DNA of 64,000 nt, from assembly GCA_030068145.1 (NCBI GenBank), contig JAPJBO010000115.1, forward strand, positions 306,912-370,911. The letters are read 5' to 3'. The notes beneath the pieces are model-generated. The model searched no databases. It had not been told where the DNA came from and saw only the letters and a list, made by a program, of their open reading frames with translations. How positions within the stretch are numbered: position 1 is the stretch's first letter; each line of letters starts with the position of its first letter. Position numbers and translations under genes: made by a program. Shown in pieces: positions 20,818 through 32,826 of the stretch. The DNA comes from Diplonema papillatum. Taxonomy: Eukaryota; Euglenozoa; Diplonemea; Diplonemida; Diplonemidae.

Positions 20818-21040
20818 ATCAAAAAAATACTCGAGGGGCTCCCTTGTGCTTACTTCGAAGGAGGCTATAGGGGGAGAAACAATACAACTACAAAATGGGT
20901 CTTTTTTGTTGAACGCTTACGCCCGCCACTGAACCCAGATTTACCTGTGTTTCGTGTGGTACATTTACCTCCTTTGATCTCTCGCAACTGGCAGTCTCCT
21001 CAAGCATTTCCTACAAAGCAGGTGCTTGTACAAAAAGATT
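20818..21040 (+). repeat. Family A repeat, copy 5 (full length)
   Basis: It starts AAATACTCGAGGGGCTCCC, carries the internal ACAATACAACTACAAAATGGG and ends GCAGGTGCTTGTACAAAAAG. It lies about 400 bp upstream of the AhpD-like gene. The 41 bp around CTACAGCAC seen in other copies are partly deleted. Confidence 0.85.
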
Positions 21041-21447
21041 AACTGCTACAGTAAGCCTTGACAAACACAATCATAAGGAGAGAAGTTTCAACGCACAAGA
21101 CTGCACAAGCTGACACAGTTACACCAAACGCACAAAAACTTTCACTCTAAAAAAAGCCTCGAGCGGAAAAGAGAACGAAAAAAGGAAAGAAAGTCCCACC
21201 ACAAGCGAAAAGAGAAGTCGCCGTGTGTACGGAGAAGAAAGAGAAACAACAACCTGTTAAACAGCAGAACATACTAAAAGATACAAAAAGGCGGTGGCAC
21301 CCTTTCATTCATCCGCGAGCCACACCCCCTCGCCCGGACCGTGAGGGAGGAGCGAAAGAAGAGGCAGAAAAAGCCGTCTCTTCTTTTTGCGCGTGCGCAA
21401 ATAAAAGAAAAAGGAGAAGGCAGAGGCGGGCGGGGCCTGTAGTTGCC

Positions 21448-23040
21448 ATGACGACTGACGGGAGCCTGTTGAGGCAAACCCCTCAGCAGGCTGAGGATCG
21501 ACTGTTCTCAGCACCGGACGCGAATTTGACGGATTTGTTCATCGCGTACCCGCAGACGAGTTCGCCCTTGCTGCAGCTATGCCAGGCCGTGATGCAGGCG
21601 GATGACTGTTTGAAGGTCTCGGATCGGTATCTCTTGGCGGCCTACGTGGCAGGGCTGTCTGGTTGTCAGTACTGCGTGATCGTGCAACAGTCAGCGGCAG
21701 TGCTCAGTGGGATCGACGAGGAGCTACTCGCATCTCTGATGCGCGACCTGGACACTGCGCCGCTGCAAGAGCGACTGAAGCCGATCTTCAATTTCGCGCG
21801 CAAGTTGACCCTGTTCCCGGCGACGGTCGGTTCCGAAGACACGCAAGCCATCTTCAACGCCGGCTGGCCCAAGCGTGCCGTCCACGACGCCAGCTACATC
21901 ACGGGCTTGTTCTCGATGCTTTCCCGCATCTGCCCAGGCATGAACATGACCGCGCCGAAGGAGGCGCCCGAAGTCGGCAGATTGCTCTTTGCAGTATGTG
22001 TTGTCTCTCTCTCTCTCTCTCCGTTGCACACCAGAAAATACTTGGCACATACTCGCACACCCACACCCATCGGAAAATGAGCTGAGTCAATAGACCCACG
22101 GTTGAACAGAGCTACCGCAGATGGTTTGCCTGCTTCCGCACCTGCTCTCCGATGCCAGATTGATGAACTATTCGAACTCTCTTCCCTGTACTGACTGAGA
22201 CTCCACGGATGCAACCCCGCACACAGGGAGGGTACACCGCGATTGCGCAGGCACATGGGTTGTCGTTTCGCGAGAGGGAAACGAGGCTGGAGTCGGCAAG
22301 CCTGGCTCGGAACGCCGAGGAAAGTGCGTTGGTTCCCGGGCAACGTGTGGTGCTGAATGACGCGACGAAGCCGGTGCATACTGGGAAGAAAGCGACTGTG
22401 CTGGAGTACGTTCCCCAGACGGCTAATTGGAGGGTCGAACTCGACAATGCGATAGTCCTCCGGGTGTCATCCGACGCATGCATCCCAGACACTTCTGACG
22501 AGCCAGACAGCGACTCCGGCTATTACCAGTCCGAAGCCACGATGGAACACTCTGCTTCGTCCGGCAACAAGGCCGGCATCAACGTCCCGCTTCCCTTCAA
22601 AGGGCCGATGTCCCGCGAAGAGTTGGCCGCGTCGCGCTTCCAGCGCGTGCAGGAGCGGATGGCGCGCGAATTCGCCGCCTCGCCCATCTTCCAGTCTGTC
22701 CGCATCGAGACGGAAGACAAGACCGAAACCGTGTATTTCCGCGTCAACACCCGCTGGGACAAGCGCAGGAAGGCTCGCTTCGCAAAGACGTACACGAGAT
22801 TGTATGTGAGATTCTGTTTCTTCATCAAAAAGAGTCGTCGACACAAACGACTAAGATACGTATATTGCTTGATGCTACCCTGCAGGACCACCCAGCGGTC
22901 CTCCTCAGTTCCGATTAGCGGTGGTTCAACAGGCCCATGCCCACGTCATCCAGGAACTGGAACCGGGGATACCTCTCGTACAACCCCGTATTGCTGTCGG
23001 AATGCGCTGGCCCGATGGGCACTCTCCACCACTAGGGTAA

Positions 23041-23084
<44 letters not shown>

Positions 23085-23288
23085 GTTAGTGGGTGAACAA
23101 TCCAACCCTTAGACAAATCTGCTTGTCTAGGTTAGGAAGAGCGTTCAGCCATAATCCATCCAGTGGTAGCATCACGGCACTGTCCGATCGAACAACCGTA
23201 GATACCAGGGACTAGAAACGGGAGTTCCTCTCGTACTTCCCCGTATTGCTGTCGGAATGCGCTGGCTCTCTCTCCATCAGTAGGGTAA

Positions 23289-23332
<44 letters not shown>

Positions 23333-23832
23333 GTTTCGTGGGGAAACAATCCAACCCTTCGACAATTCTGCTTGTCTAGGTTAGGAAGAGCCGGCATCGG
23401 AGGATCAAAAAGCAACGTCGCTATGAACGCTTGGCTAGACGACCTGCAGCAGGTTCCATTGTCACAACGTTATTGTATTTTGCCGCCTAAGTTTTACGTT
23501 TGCTATTTGAGGACACTAAATAGGTGCCATTGTTTTGTTATCAGTCTGAGCTCCAATCAAAAGAACGCCGACACAGGCGGGAAGAGATTTGACGCCAGAA
23601 CCCCCCCAGAAGAAGTATCTTTGTTTTGGCAATGTGTGACTTAGCATGGGGAACAGAAAACAAGAATTGTTGCATCGTCGTTGTGCTGAAGTCGTGAAAT
23701 CCCCGCAGGTACAAGGACAACCACCGCAAGCTACGCGTGCTCATTTATGACAGAGACGACCAGAAGTCAGTCGGCGACTCATCGCAAACGCACTACCCCG
23801 ATCCGATGGAAGGGATGTACGTCGACTTGTGA
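21448..23832 (+). CDS. AhpD/carboxymuconolactone decarboxylase-like protein with C-terminal SH3-like module (exons 21448-21993, 22227-22801, 23709-23832)
   Basis: The predicted protein has 414 aa. Exon 1 encodes an all-helical CMD/AhpD fold of about 180 aa, with SGCQYCVIVQQ carrying the CxxC redox pair. The histidine that usually follows (CxxCxxxH) is replaced by glutamine. Family members are peroxidase-related or decarboxylases; no substrate can be assigned. Exon 2 contains GQRVVLNDATKPVHTGKKATVLEY...WRVELD, the pattern of an SH3-like/KOW-like beta barrel. The C-terminus (exon 3, KDNHRKLRVLIYDRDD) is not recognised. Introns: 21994-22226 (GTATGT...ACACAG, phase 0) and 22802-23708 (GTATGT...CCGCAG, phase 2). 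Both join open frames exactly, which supports the model. Intron 2 contains antisense LSU rRNA fragments. Alternatively, exon 1 could be a separate gene read on to a stop at 22078. Confidence 0.72.
22880..23425 (-). pseudogene. Two tandem partial LSU (25/28S) rRNA copies, antisense, inside an intron
   Basis: On the minus strand the sequence reads GCCAAGCGTTCATAGCGACGTTGC, AACCTAGACAAGCAGA, GGAACGTGAGCTGGGTTTAG, CCGTCGTGAGACAGGTTGG and AGTACGAGAGGAAC. These are universally conserved eukaryotic LSU segments up to and including the sarcin-ricin loop, then GGATTATGGCTGAACGC. A second, more diverged copy follows from about 23140 down to 22880, beginning CTTCCTAACCTAGACAAG and containing TTGTACGAGAGG. 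Both are partial and do not form an rDNA unit. They lie in intron 2 of the AhpD-like gene, in the opposite direction. Confidence 0.93.
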
Positions 23833-24837
<1,005 letters not shown>

Positions 24838-25000
24838 GCTTTGTTGTGCATAAGGCGTCGTGATCACTATGGGGCACAGCCCTTTCGCGACCGTGATTGG
24901 ACAGTCGGGATTGCCGGGGGCGGGTCCATTCATAGGAGTATAAAAGAAAAGGCAAAGCAAGTGACCTGCCCCCTGCGCCTGCTGTCTTCGGCACTTCGAC
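24838..25000. repeat. Family I repeat, copy 2
   Basis: It matches 17655-17815 over TGCATAAGGCGTCGTG, GTGATTGGACAGTCGGGATTG and GACCTGCCCCCTGCGCC. The copy is flanked by unrelated sequence and is non-coding. Confidence 0.75.
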
Positions 25001-28000
25001 ACTTACTACTACAACTGCTGCTTCTCTCTTGCTCACGAAAGCTCGCACAGAGCTATTGCTAGGGCTGTCGGCGGTGTACGTTTTCCAACGGTTGTCGCAA
25101 ACACACGATTGCAAGCGTGTTTTCTTTATCAGTGTCTGTACACGACGGCATGCCAAGTGTCCTGCGTAGCAAGAATCTTTGCTCGTGAAATTACAAGTGG
25201 GGTTCTAACACTTATGTTTACAAGTGTTGTACTTGGAAATCCCTTGCATTTGATGTTAATAAGACCAGATGACCGTTTTCCGTACCGGGGCCGACTCTGC
25301 TGCCGACGATTGCAAAAGCGAAAAAGAAGAAAAAATAGTGGAGTTTGCACTCTAAAAAAGCTATGCATATCCTTGTTTTGACACAATGCGGCACGCGATG
25401 AAACCCGCCCCGAAGATTTAAGCAAACAAAAACTACCGAACTTTCACTCTCTAAAAAAGAACGAGGTGGCGTGCCCGGGGGGACGGGTGGTCGGTTCTTC
25501 CTTTCGGCCTGTAGGCAAAACCCCGTTTCCACATTTCGTTGCCAAGCTGTGTCCACTTCTTCACTGCTACCACCTCCCCCTTTCATTGCTTAGCAAGTTC
25601 TTACGCTTTCACTCACCGACCGTCGCAAACGTAATCGGGAGCAAAGTGAAAAAAAAGAACGAATTCCTCTCCCCGCTCTGTTCCTTTAAGTTGTTTCGTT
25701 TTTTTTTATCGTATAAGATCGAAGATCTTAGAAGATTAATACTATTCCGACGAGAACTAACACTTGTACAAAGGTTATTACCCCGTCGCTCTCGAGAAGA
25801 ACACCGTAATTTTACCCCTCGCTTGCCCACCCACCCTTGCCCATTTTTCTCTTCTAGTCCAGTGTCCTGAGGCGTCACGGAAAGTTCGTGGCATACACGA
25901 AGAAGTTCGTGGCATACACACGAGAATCTCTTCATGACCTTTCTACGTTTGTTACGCACCATCAATCTGACATCACGCAGCAGCAAGGACGAGAGCAGCG
26001 AGTACGGAGCAGCGAGACGGGCGAGGAGGAGAGTATTACCACGTCCGTTCTTAATGGATCCGCTTTGTCTGCACACGTTGTGTCTGAGTGTAGTGGCTGG
26101 AATCATTGGGTCGACGGGAAGCAGTACAATGATATGATCTGAACCTACCTAACAGAGTCGGAGCTCAGCGTTGAAGTTCCCCGGCGTTTACGCCGAAGAA
26201 CAGACAACGACCACACTACCTTCTCAATTACCGTTAGGGACTACCTAAACCGATTTTATGGCGTAGTTATAACCCGACTTTATGGCGTAGTGAGCAGTCA
26301 CGTTGCGCAAACGGCCCGTTGCAACGTGGTTTTGTCTCTGTGAGACAGCACCGTACTATTCGTTGCGGAAGCACTATGCTGTGTCCGACACTTCAGAGAA
26401 ATGTCGACTTAAAAATATAAAGCTACAATTCCAAAAACTTGCCGCTCATCATCAAGCCTTCCCCCTGCCGAATGATGCCGTGCCACTTCGCGCTTTTACT
26501 TTTTTCCCGACACGCGCAGTCAAGCATTGCGTGCTGAATGTCATCAGATTTGCGCACTGACTGCGTTTGTCGATAGCAAACATCATGGCTAGCTGGAAGA
26601 CAATTTGGCCAGCCTTCCTTTAACATCGACACGCATCCCTCTTTTTATTACCGATGGCCATACTTGTACGGAAAGTTGTACCCCGCCTTAAAAAAAAAGC
26701 GGGGGAAAAGCGGGGGATCAGACAACACAATTCTGGACGAATATGGGTGAACAGGTCATCCACACCTGTCGGGGCATGCGTCGACGAGGCTCGGAGGCCC
26801 TCCGGTCGCATTTCAGACATGCTTCCGTCACCGATGCCGCGCTCATGGCCAGGGCAGGTATACACGAGCATACGTGTGTCCAGAAACGGGCGATCTTCTT
26901 TCTGAAAAAGCGCCAGTTGCGAAATCACAAGTAGTTCAGCTTTTGAAGGGAACATGTTTCCAGAGCAATGGTTGCACATGAAGCCTTAAAAACGAAGCCT
27001 GCTAAAGAAAAGGGCTCGCGCGGGAAACTTCACAAAACTCAAACCCTCAAACCTGATACGGGAACATACTGGAGCCCGGCATGCTACGAGGGAACTTGCA
27101 CGGTAGTTAATTCATAAAACCAACTACATAGAAGGCCGCTGCTTAACGTGGTTCATGCATGTGGTCCATGTACTTCAAAGTTCCCAGTGCTTGACGGCTT
27201 TATCACGTGGGTCAGGGGACACCACTTGGTTCATCCCCGTCATTCGGGATCGTTGGAAACACAAAGAACCCCTTTTTCCTGGAGACTCAGCACCAGCCGG
27301 GCTCTTCGAGCATGCCGCAGCCACGAAAGAACGCGCAGGCGCTATCGCGGCGAAAATCACCCGAGACTTCACAACTCTCACTGGAGGGCAACTCTCACTG
27401 GAGGGCAAAAGAGAAGTGATCCCAGGGCCAGATCCGCTGACCGCCCGCTCGTTCTGGAGAGCCGGTGAAAGCGGTATAGACCGCAAGGTGGCTTCGAGTT
27501 CCCGAGGGTGTAGTCAGTGCGGAGGGTGGTCGCCTTTCTTGCTCAAAAAGCGGCCTACAATTCGCGTAGGCGGGCGCTCAGTCTGTAAAAGAAAGGAAGA
27601 GTATCGGCAACAGAAAAAACAGAAACAGCCTGAAAAGAAAAGGCGTCGGAAATGTAAAAAAAGCAACAACAATCAGGAACTGGAAAGCGCAGAACGGCTG
27701 ATGCTGATTCTGGTTGTGCGTCTAGTTTCGGTAGCTTGCTCAATGTCAATAAATTTACCTACTGTTTCCTTCCGCGTGAAGGCACACGGAAGAGGGCCTC
27801 CGCAGGGGTGCTGACCCCAGCGAATGAAAGGGCTCCTTTTCCGCGGCAGGATGTATCTAGCAAGGTGGCCGGTGCTTCTCACTGGCCCCGACGCACGCCA
27901 GCGTCCTCCTCCAAACCCTCTCTGTCTCTATTTATGTCTCTCTTTCTCTTTTCTCCGCATGTGGTACAAAGAAGCGAGGTTTGGCGCGGCAGCTCTTCCC

Positions 28001-29089
28001 CAGAGAAGGGAAATAAAACTGTTCTGGTTGGCGTATGGTTTGGACCACAAGTAAAACAACTGCTCCCGAAGGGTGCATAGGGTGATGCTGCCGCACAGGG
28101 CCGCCAGCACGGGGTTTTATCACGTGGGCGGCTCTGATATTACCCCCTCAGGCGACGCCACTGTCCTATGTTTATCCATGCTTCAACTTCCTCTGGGCTT
28201 TGGGGACCGCAGAAAGCCTTTTTGATTTTCGTTACCGATGCACTGTTGGTACGTATTAGTAGTCGGCGGCGTTACTCTGCAACTTACAACAAGGAATCTC
28301 AAGCGAAACGTTAACTCTGAAAAAAGATGAGAACCAGTCGTGCCTGCGAACGAAATAAATCTCTTTTTTTTTTTGTCGTATAAGACGCTAGTCTTAGAAG
28401 ATTAATATTAACCGACTAATGATATACTGTGAAACAGGGCCTCTCGCTCCATCACACAACCGCTCACGCTCTTGCTCACTAATTTTACTGTCCAAAAAAC
28501 CTTTTCGTTCTTTTTTCGTAATCCTTGGATCTTAGAAGATGAATACTTTCCAAATAACTAGCAACAGCTTTGAAGCCTTGAAGGACTTTCAAAGCGAAGT
28601 TTCACTCTAATAACTGCAAACAGGGCCCCTTTCCCTCGAAACACCCCTTGCTCCTTTCTCTCGCTACCGGAAAGCACAAAGATCATCGACAATTGGATTT
28701 TCCTGCTCAACCTTTCTGCTGTGACCCAACTACTGTTTTTGTGGCACTGAGCAGACGACTTCTTCCCTTGGGACTCAACTATTCTATCCCTCTGGGCGAC
28801 AATTTGTTTCAACTTCAATTTCTTCGGCACGTTTGAGCAGACGTTTTCTTCCCTTCACTCATTCCTTCACACGCTTTGGCGGCTTTGGCGGCGGCGGCTT
28901 GTCCCAGGGTTATGAATACCTCGGGCGAGTTCGTTGGCTGTGTGAGCAAAAAAAAAGCTGAAATAAAAGATTCTTGTTCTTCGCGTCCGTGAAGCCCCTG
29001 ACGGTCGCGTTCTCCGCACGAAAACTTTCACTCTGACCACCGCCTTTTTCCTACATGAGTGCCAGCTTGGAAGGAAATGCTCGACAATA
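25001..29089. other. Four-kilobase gene-free stretch built of dispersed repeats
   Basis: Recognisable pieces are family C (TCGTATAAGA...CTTAGAAGATTAATA at about 25705-25742 and 28373-28410, diverged at about 28513-28545), family D tails (TTTCACTCTAAAAA or TGCACTCTAAAAA at about 25342, 25440, 28310 and 28596), and family E (27130-27230 and 28098-28210). A 219-codon frame at 27155-27814 begins within family E and ends in Lys/Arg runs; it matches no known domain and is left uncalled. Confidence 0.6.
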
Positions 29090-29343
29090 GCTGCCAGACA
29101 AACTGAAGGGATCCCAAGTGCTGTAACTACCGAACACGTGTTGAACGGACGTGAGGTCATGCGGGTCTACCCCAACGACAAATCACACAAACACAACAGG
29201 TCAAAGTCCTGAGTGAGAAACCAACACACGGTGGTGTAAGCGAAGAACAAATCAGATCGTGTTTGTATTGCATTTCCCCCTACCTCTATGTTCCCTCCCT
29301 TCCATTCGGAGTCTAAGCAGCTACGTCGAGTATTTTTTCAGAG
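29090..29343 (-). repeat. Family G repeat, copy 2
   Basis: It is a near-identical partner of 10085-10345, sharing CGAACACGTGTTGAACGGACG, GGTCATGCGGGTCTACCCC and CAGCTACGTCGAGTATT. It differs mainly by small indels, so the two copies are of similar, fairly young age. Confidence 0.8.
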
Positions 29344-30531
29344 TGTTTTTTTTTTTTTGCATCTGCAGAAAATTACGAAAAACCTCCAGACAGAATCCTG
29401 TTTTCTCATCAAGGACTTCGCGAACGAAGTGAGAGAAGTTCTAGACGAACTTATATATCCGCAAGGTGAATACCGACCGTTGAACCCAGGAAACAGTCTA
29501 AAAACTTGTCAGAACGGGCTGCCTGGCTGATTTTCTGTCTGCAAAAAAGGGGAGTGAACTGAAAGGAGAACCAGGATTATCCAAGAAAGAGGAGGGATAG
29601 CAGTACTAATTGTTGTTGGAAATAAAGAAAACAAAAAGAAAAGGTCCACAAGAGAAGAAAAAATAAGCAAGCAAAATAAGCCGCCAAACATCAGGACGAC
29701 GTCATTCGTCGACCACACACAATCCCGACCCTAATCCACGAGTACCAAGGCTACATCCCTCGAAGGAATGTACTTGGTGTCGGTCGCAAACAGTCCCATG
29801 GTCAGCCTGCCTTTGCCCACAATGAAAGTGCACTCCAAATAAACAACCTGCACACACCCAGATTGCCCTTACTTGCTCTAAAAAAAGAGAACCCATTGAA
29901 CAAAGGTCACCCGGAGGCCTAAAATACCGGAATCTAAAGCGAACGTTAACTCTAATTTACACTAAAATTTTACTTACGACACTCAGAGCACAAAGAATAT
30001 CCCCGGAGTTTCAAGCAAACTTTCACTCTAAAACGTAAGCGTGAGCAAAGATGCGAATCAATAAAGGTGGGGATGCGAAAGCTATGGGTAAGGGTCAGAA
30101 AAAGCTATTTGTCGCGTTGAGAATATTGGACTGTACCTGCGGTTACAGTCAGCGCCCGAGAGGAGCCCCAAGTAGTATCGCAGACGCTTGCATTTTCATT
30201 TCATTTCAATGTTCATGAAGCCTAACGGAACACGGTCGTTAAAAAGAATAGACCCCGTGTCTCTAGACTCACCTCTCCCCCGCCGAAAGGGGTGAAGGCT
30301 TCAGTCTTCAGTCAGCCGTATATTGTTCTTCATCGCAAAGCAATTCAAAGGAATGGACGTTCTGACACCGTCCGTCCGCATCATGCACTGCCGTCGCGCG
30401 CCCCTTGCAAACGCTGCTGGCTATGAACGTGATCCCCGTCTGGTCAGTCGCAACCAATGCGGCTGCTGGGCCTCTGACTCTTCACGATGCTGCAAATTGG
30501 AAGGGAGTGCGTGGCGCTTCAAAAAAGGGGG
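29344..30531. other. Intergenic DNA left of the retroelement
   Basis: Family D blocks occur at about 29902-29955 (GGTCACCCGGAGGCC...GTTAACTCTAA) and 29995-30035. No gene was recognised. The sequence directly before the inverted terminus is a short A run and GGGGG. Confidence 0.55.
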
Positions 30532-30637
30532 TTTGTTTGTGCGATTTAACCTACGTGTGTTCTGGTTAAACCGCTGCCAACGTTCTTTTTAGCTGTAACA
30601 AATACTGTCTCCAGGGAAGCAGAAATTGGTTGTCGCA
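30532..30637 (+). repeat. Left inverted terminal repeat of the YR retroelement
   Basis: It runs from TTTGTTTGTGCGATTTAACC to GAAATTGGTTGTCGCA and is the exact reverse complement of 34829-34934 over all 106 positions checked. Homology stops abruptly on both sides, which defines the element ends. Confidence 0.95.
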
Positions 30638-31283
30638 TAAAAGAACAGGCACCGGAGCACGAGCGGCCCCTATTCGGACCCCCCCTCCCCCCTCCTTCTC
30701 AAGCTTGTCAACCCCACCGATTTTCTATCTTCTTTCCCCCTCCCCCTTTTCGACGTTGCTGTTGACTAACGGTTAGGTCGGACCCTTCCCCGGTGAACAT
30801 CCCATGAAAGTAACAGTGTTGACTTAGACCGATACGGGCTACATGGCAACCCCTGCTCAACATGTATGCACGTGGGGGGCCCAGGGCCACATTCATTGCG
30901 AATGTGTTCGTGGTGTCGGTCGCAGAAGTCTTTTGTTTTGGCTAGCCAAAGAGAGAAAAAGAGCGAAAGAGTACGTACAGTAGTGAGTAGAGAAGAGAAC
31001 GAGTGTAAAAGAAAGGAGGTAGCACGGACTACCAGGCCAGCGGAGACCACCGCAAAAAGAAATTTTCTTTCCCCTACTTCATCCCACAAAACCATCACCA
31101 ACAACAACGACTCCCCCCTCCTTCTCACCACCGTAAGCGACAGATAACCCGGGATGGGACCCGGCGGAAACTAAGCAAAAAAGCGGCTGATCGCCTGATA
31201 TGATGAATTGCATGCCACACGGAGGAAAAACCAACCGACCCACTTGACGAGGACTCGACGAAGCGGGAAGTCGATGTTGGGCG

Positions 31284-32588
31284 CTAACATTGCGGACGAT
31301 TCAGTCTTGTGTACTGATCCGCGATGTTCTGGAGCGACGGAACGTAGCTGATGTTCAGCCGGCTCCTGGATGAGGCCAAGCTCTTGTTGATCAGAGTTAG
31401 CAGCTGCATCGCATCCTGACGAAGCGTGTAGCCGCGGCGTACGCAGCCTATCACCGCCTTGTTGTCACAAAGCAGGTTGATGTCCATGCTCGACTGGGCG
31501 TGGACCGCGTGCTCTACGGCCCGAACGACGGCGTATAGCTCCTTCATGAAGATGTCCGCGTGGAGCAACTCCGAAGGAAAGCCCCCATAGACATGGAACC
31601 CGTCTGCCACGAATGCCCATGCCGACATGCTGGCGTCGGAGACGACATCAATCGAACGAGTGTAAACCGGTCTGCACCATTGCCGCCAGGCGTTACCCCG
31701 CATGTCGGAGCACTGGGCAGCGAGGCAGCTCTTGACCGCAGCTGGGCAAGGCGCGACGGAGTCCCAGAACGCGCTGTCGGTAGACGCGCGGCCGGAGGCC
31801 AGGGCGGACATCCAATGCAAGAGGGGAAGCACCTCGTGGAGAGGGTACCCCATCACGTGGCGACGCCAGAGCAGAGACCCGGTCAGTTTCCACCACACGC
31901 GGACGGGAGCCGCACTGAACTCCAGGATCTGGCCCATTACCGGTCCGGCCTTCATCGTCCAGGCTGGGTCCACGCGCCATCTCTTCGCTGCGAGGTCGAG
32001 ATCCAGTCCCAGCAGCACCGCGCGGGTAGAAGGCTTGGACCAGCTCCCGATGGTCAAGCCGTACTTCGAAGTCAAAGCCTTGAAGCGAGCCGAGGCTTCC
32101 ATAACTTCGGCCTCAGTGTCCGCCACGAAGATCACGTTGTCGATCCACGCGAGGACCTCAACGTCAACACCCTGGGCGGCGGCAACCGCAAGCTCCAGCG
32201 AGACCGCCTGGGCCGCCTGAGGCGCGGCACGGTAGCCCATCGGCAGGCGCGTCATCCACATCAGCCTGCCCTCAACACGGAAATAGAAATACTTCCTGAC
32301 CTCTGGAGGCAGCGCAAACTGGAAGAAAAAGGAGCGGAAGTCGAACTCAGCCACCCACTTGCGGGACAGCACCGTAGTCACGATGGTGGCGTAGCTGGGC
32401 AGGTCGCAGGGGGGCAGAGGCACGTGTGCCGTAGCCCGGTTGATGGATTCGCAGCTGAGGATGAAGCGCAGCTGACCGGGGGCCCGTTTGTCCACCGTAA
32501 ACGCGCCGTGGAACCAGCGGGAAGACGCCGCTTCAGGGACCGGTGCAGCGACGTCCAACTCAAGCAAGCGATCGACGTGCGGCATCAT
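31284..32588 (-). CDS. Reverse transcriptase-RNase H of the YR retroelement
   Basis: The frame is open for 434 aa from ATG 32588. RT motifs in order: FTVDKRAPGQLRFI, motif A VAEFDFRSFFFQF (catalytic Asp), motif B RLPMGYRAAPQ, motif C LAWIDNVIFVAD and motif E LLGLDLD. The catalytic YxDD box reads W-I-D-N; the second Asp is Asn (codon at 32136-32138, one base from GAC). RNase H follows with its D-E-D-D set: VVSDAS, MKELYAV, LLCDNKAV and NIADQYTR. The ATG overlaps the stop of the preceding frame as ATGA (32585-32588), which suggests coupled reinitiation. The product would make element cDNA, if the Asn is tolerated. Confidence 0.93.
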   Translation of the reverse strand: MMPHVDRLLELDVAAPVPEAASSRWFHGAFTVDKRAPGQLRFILSCESINRATAHVPLPPCDLPSYATIVTTVLSRKWVAEFDFRSFFFQFALPPEVRKYFYFRVEGRLMWMTRLPMGYRAAPQAAQAVSLELAVAAAQGVDVEVLAWIDNVIFVADTEAEVMEASARFKALTSKYGLTIGSWSKPSTRAVLLGLDLDLAAKRWRVDPAWTMKAGPVMGQILEFSAAPVRVWWKLTGSLLWRRHVMGYPLHEVLPLLHWMSALASGRASTDSAFWDSVAPCPAAVKSCLAAQCSDMRGNAWRQWCRPVYTRSIDVVSDASMSAWAFVADGFHVYGGFPSELLHADIFMKELYAVVRAVEHAVHAQSSMDINLLCDNKAVIGCVRRGYTLRQDAMQLLTLINKSLASSRSRLNISYVPSLQNIADQYTRLNRPQC

Positions 32589-32826
32589 TCGGAAGTTGCG
32601 GGGCCCCGGGCCGCCATGTTGCTGCGGAGGCTGGGGAAATCCTGCAGAAGCGCTTCGTGATTGAACGGCGGGGCGGTCGCAGCGATCTCTCCGTCATACG
32701 AGGCCTTCGTGACCCGTTTCCCGCTACTCGCGTCTAGCCAGCCGTTGGCGTAGTCATACCCCTGCAGGATCTTGTCGAGATGACGCGGCCACAGCGATTG
32801 TTTGGCGGGGCCGCTGTTCACCCAGT
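32585..32826 (-). other. Short open stretch linking YR and RT frames
   Basis: In a third frame the sequence KDWVNSGPAKQSLWPRH to RSNMAARGPATSE is open from just after the YR stop to a TGA that overlaps the RT ATG. Its composition (Leu, Asp, Tyr, Phe spread, low bias) resembles protein. It may be the N-terminus of the RT polyprotein reached by frameshifting. The remainder of the 460-codon frame that contains it is a shadow of YR. Confidence 0.5.
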
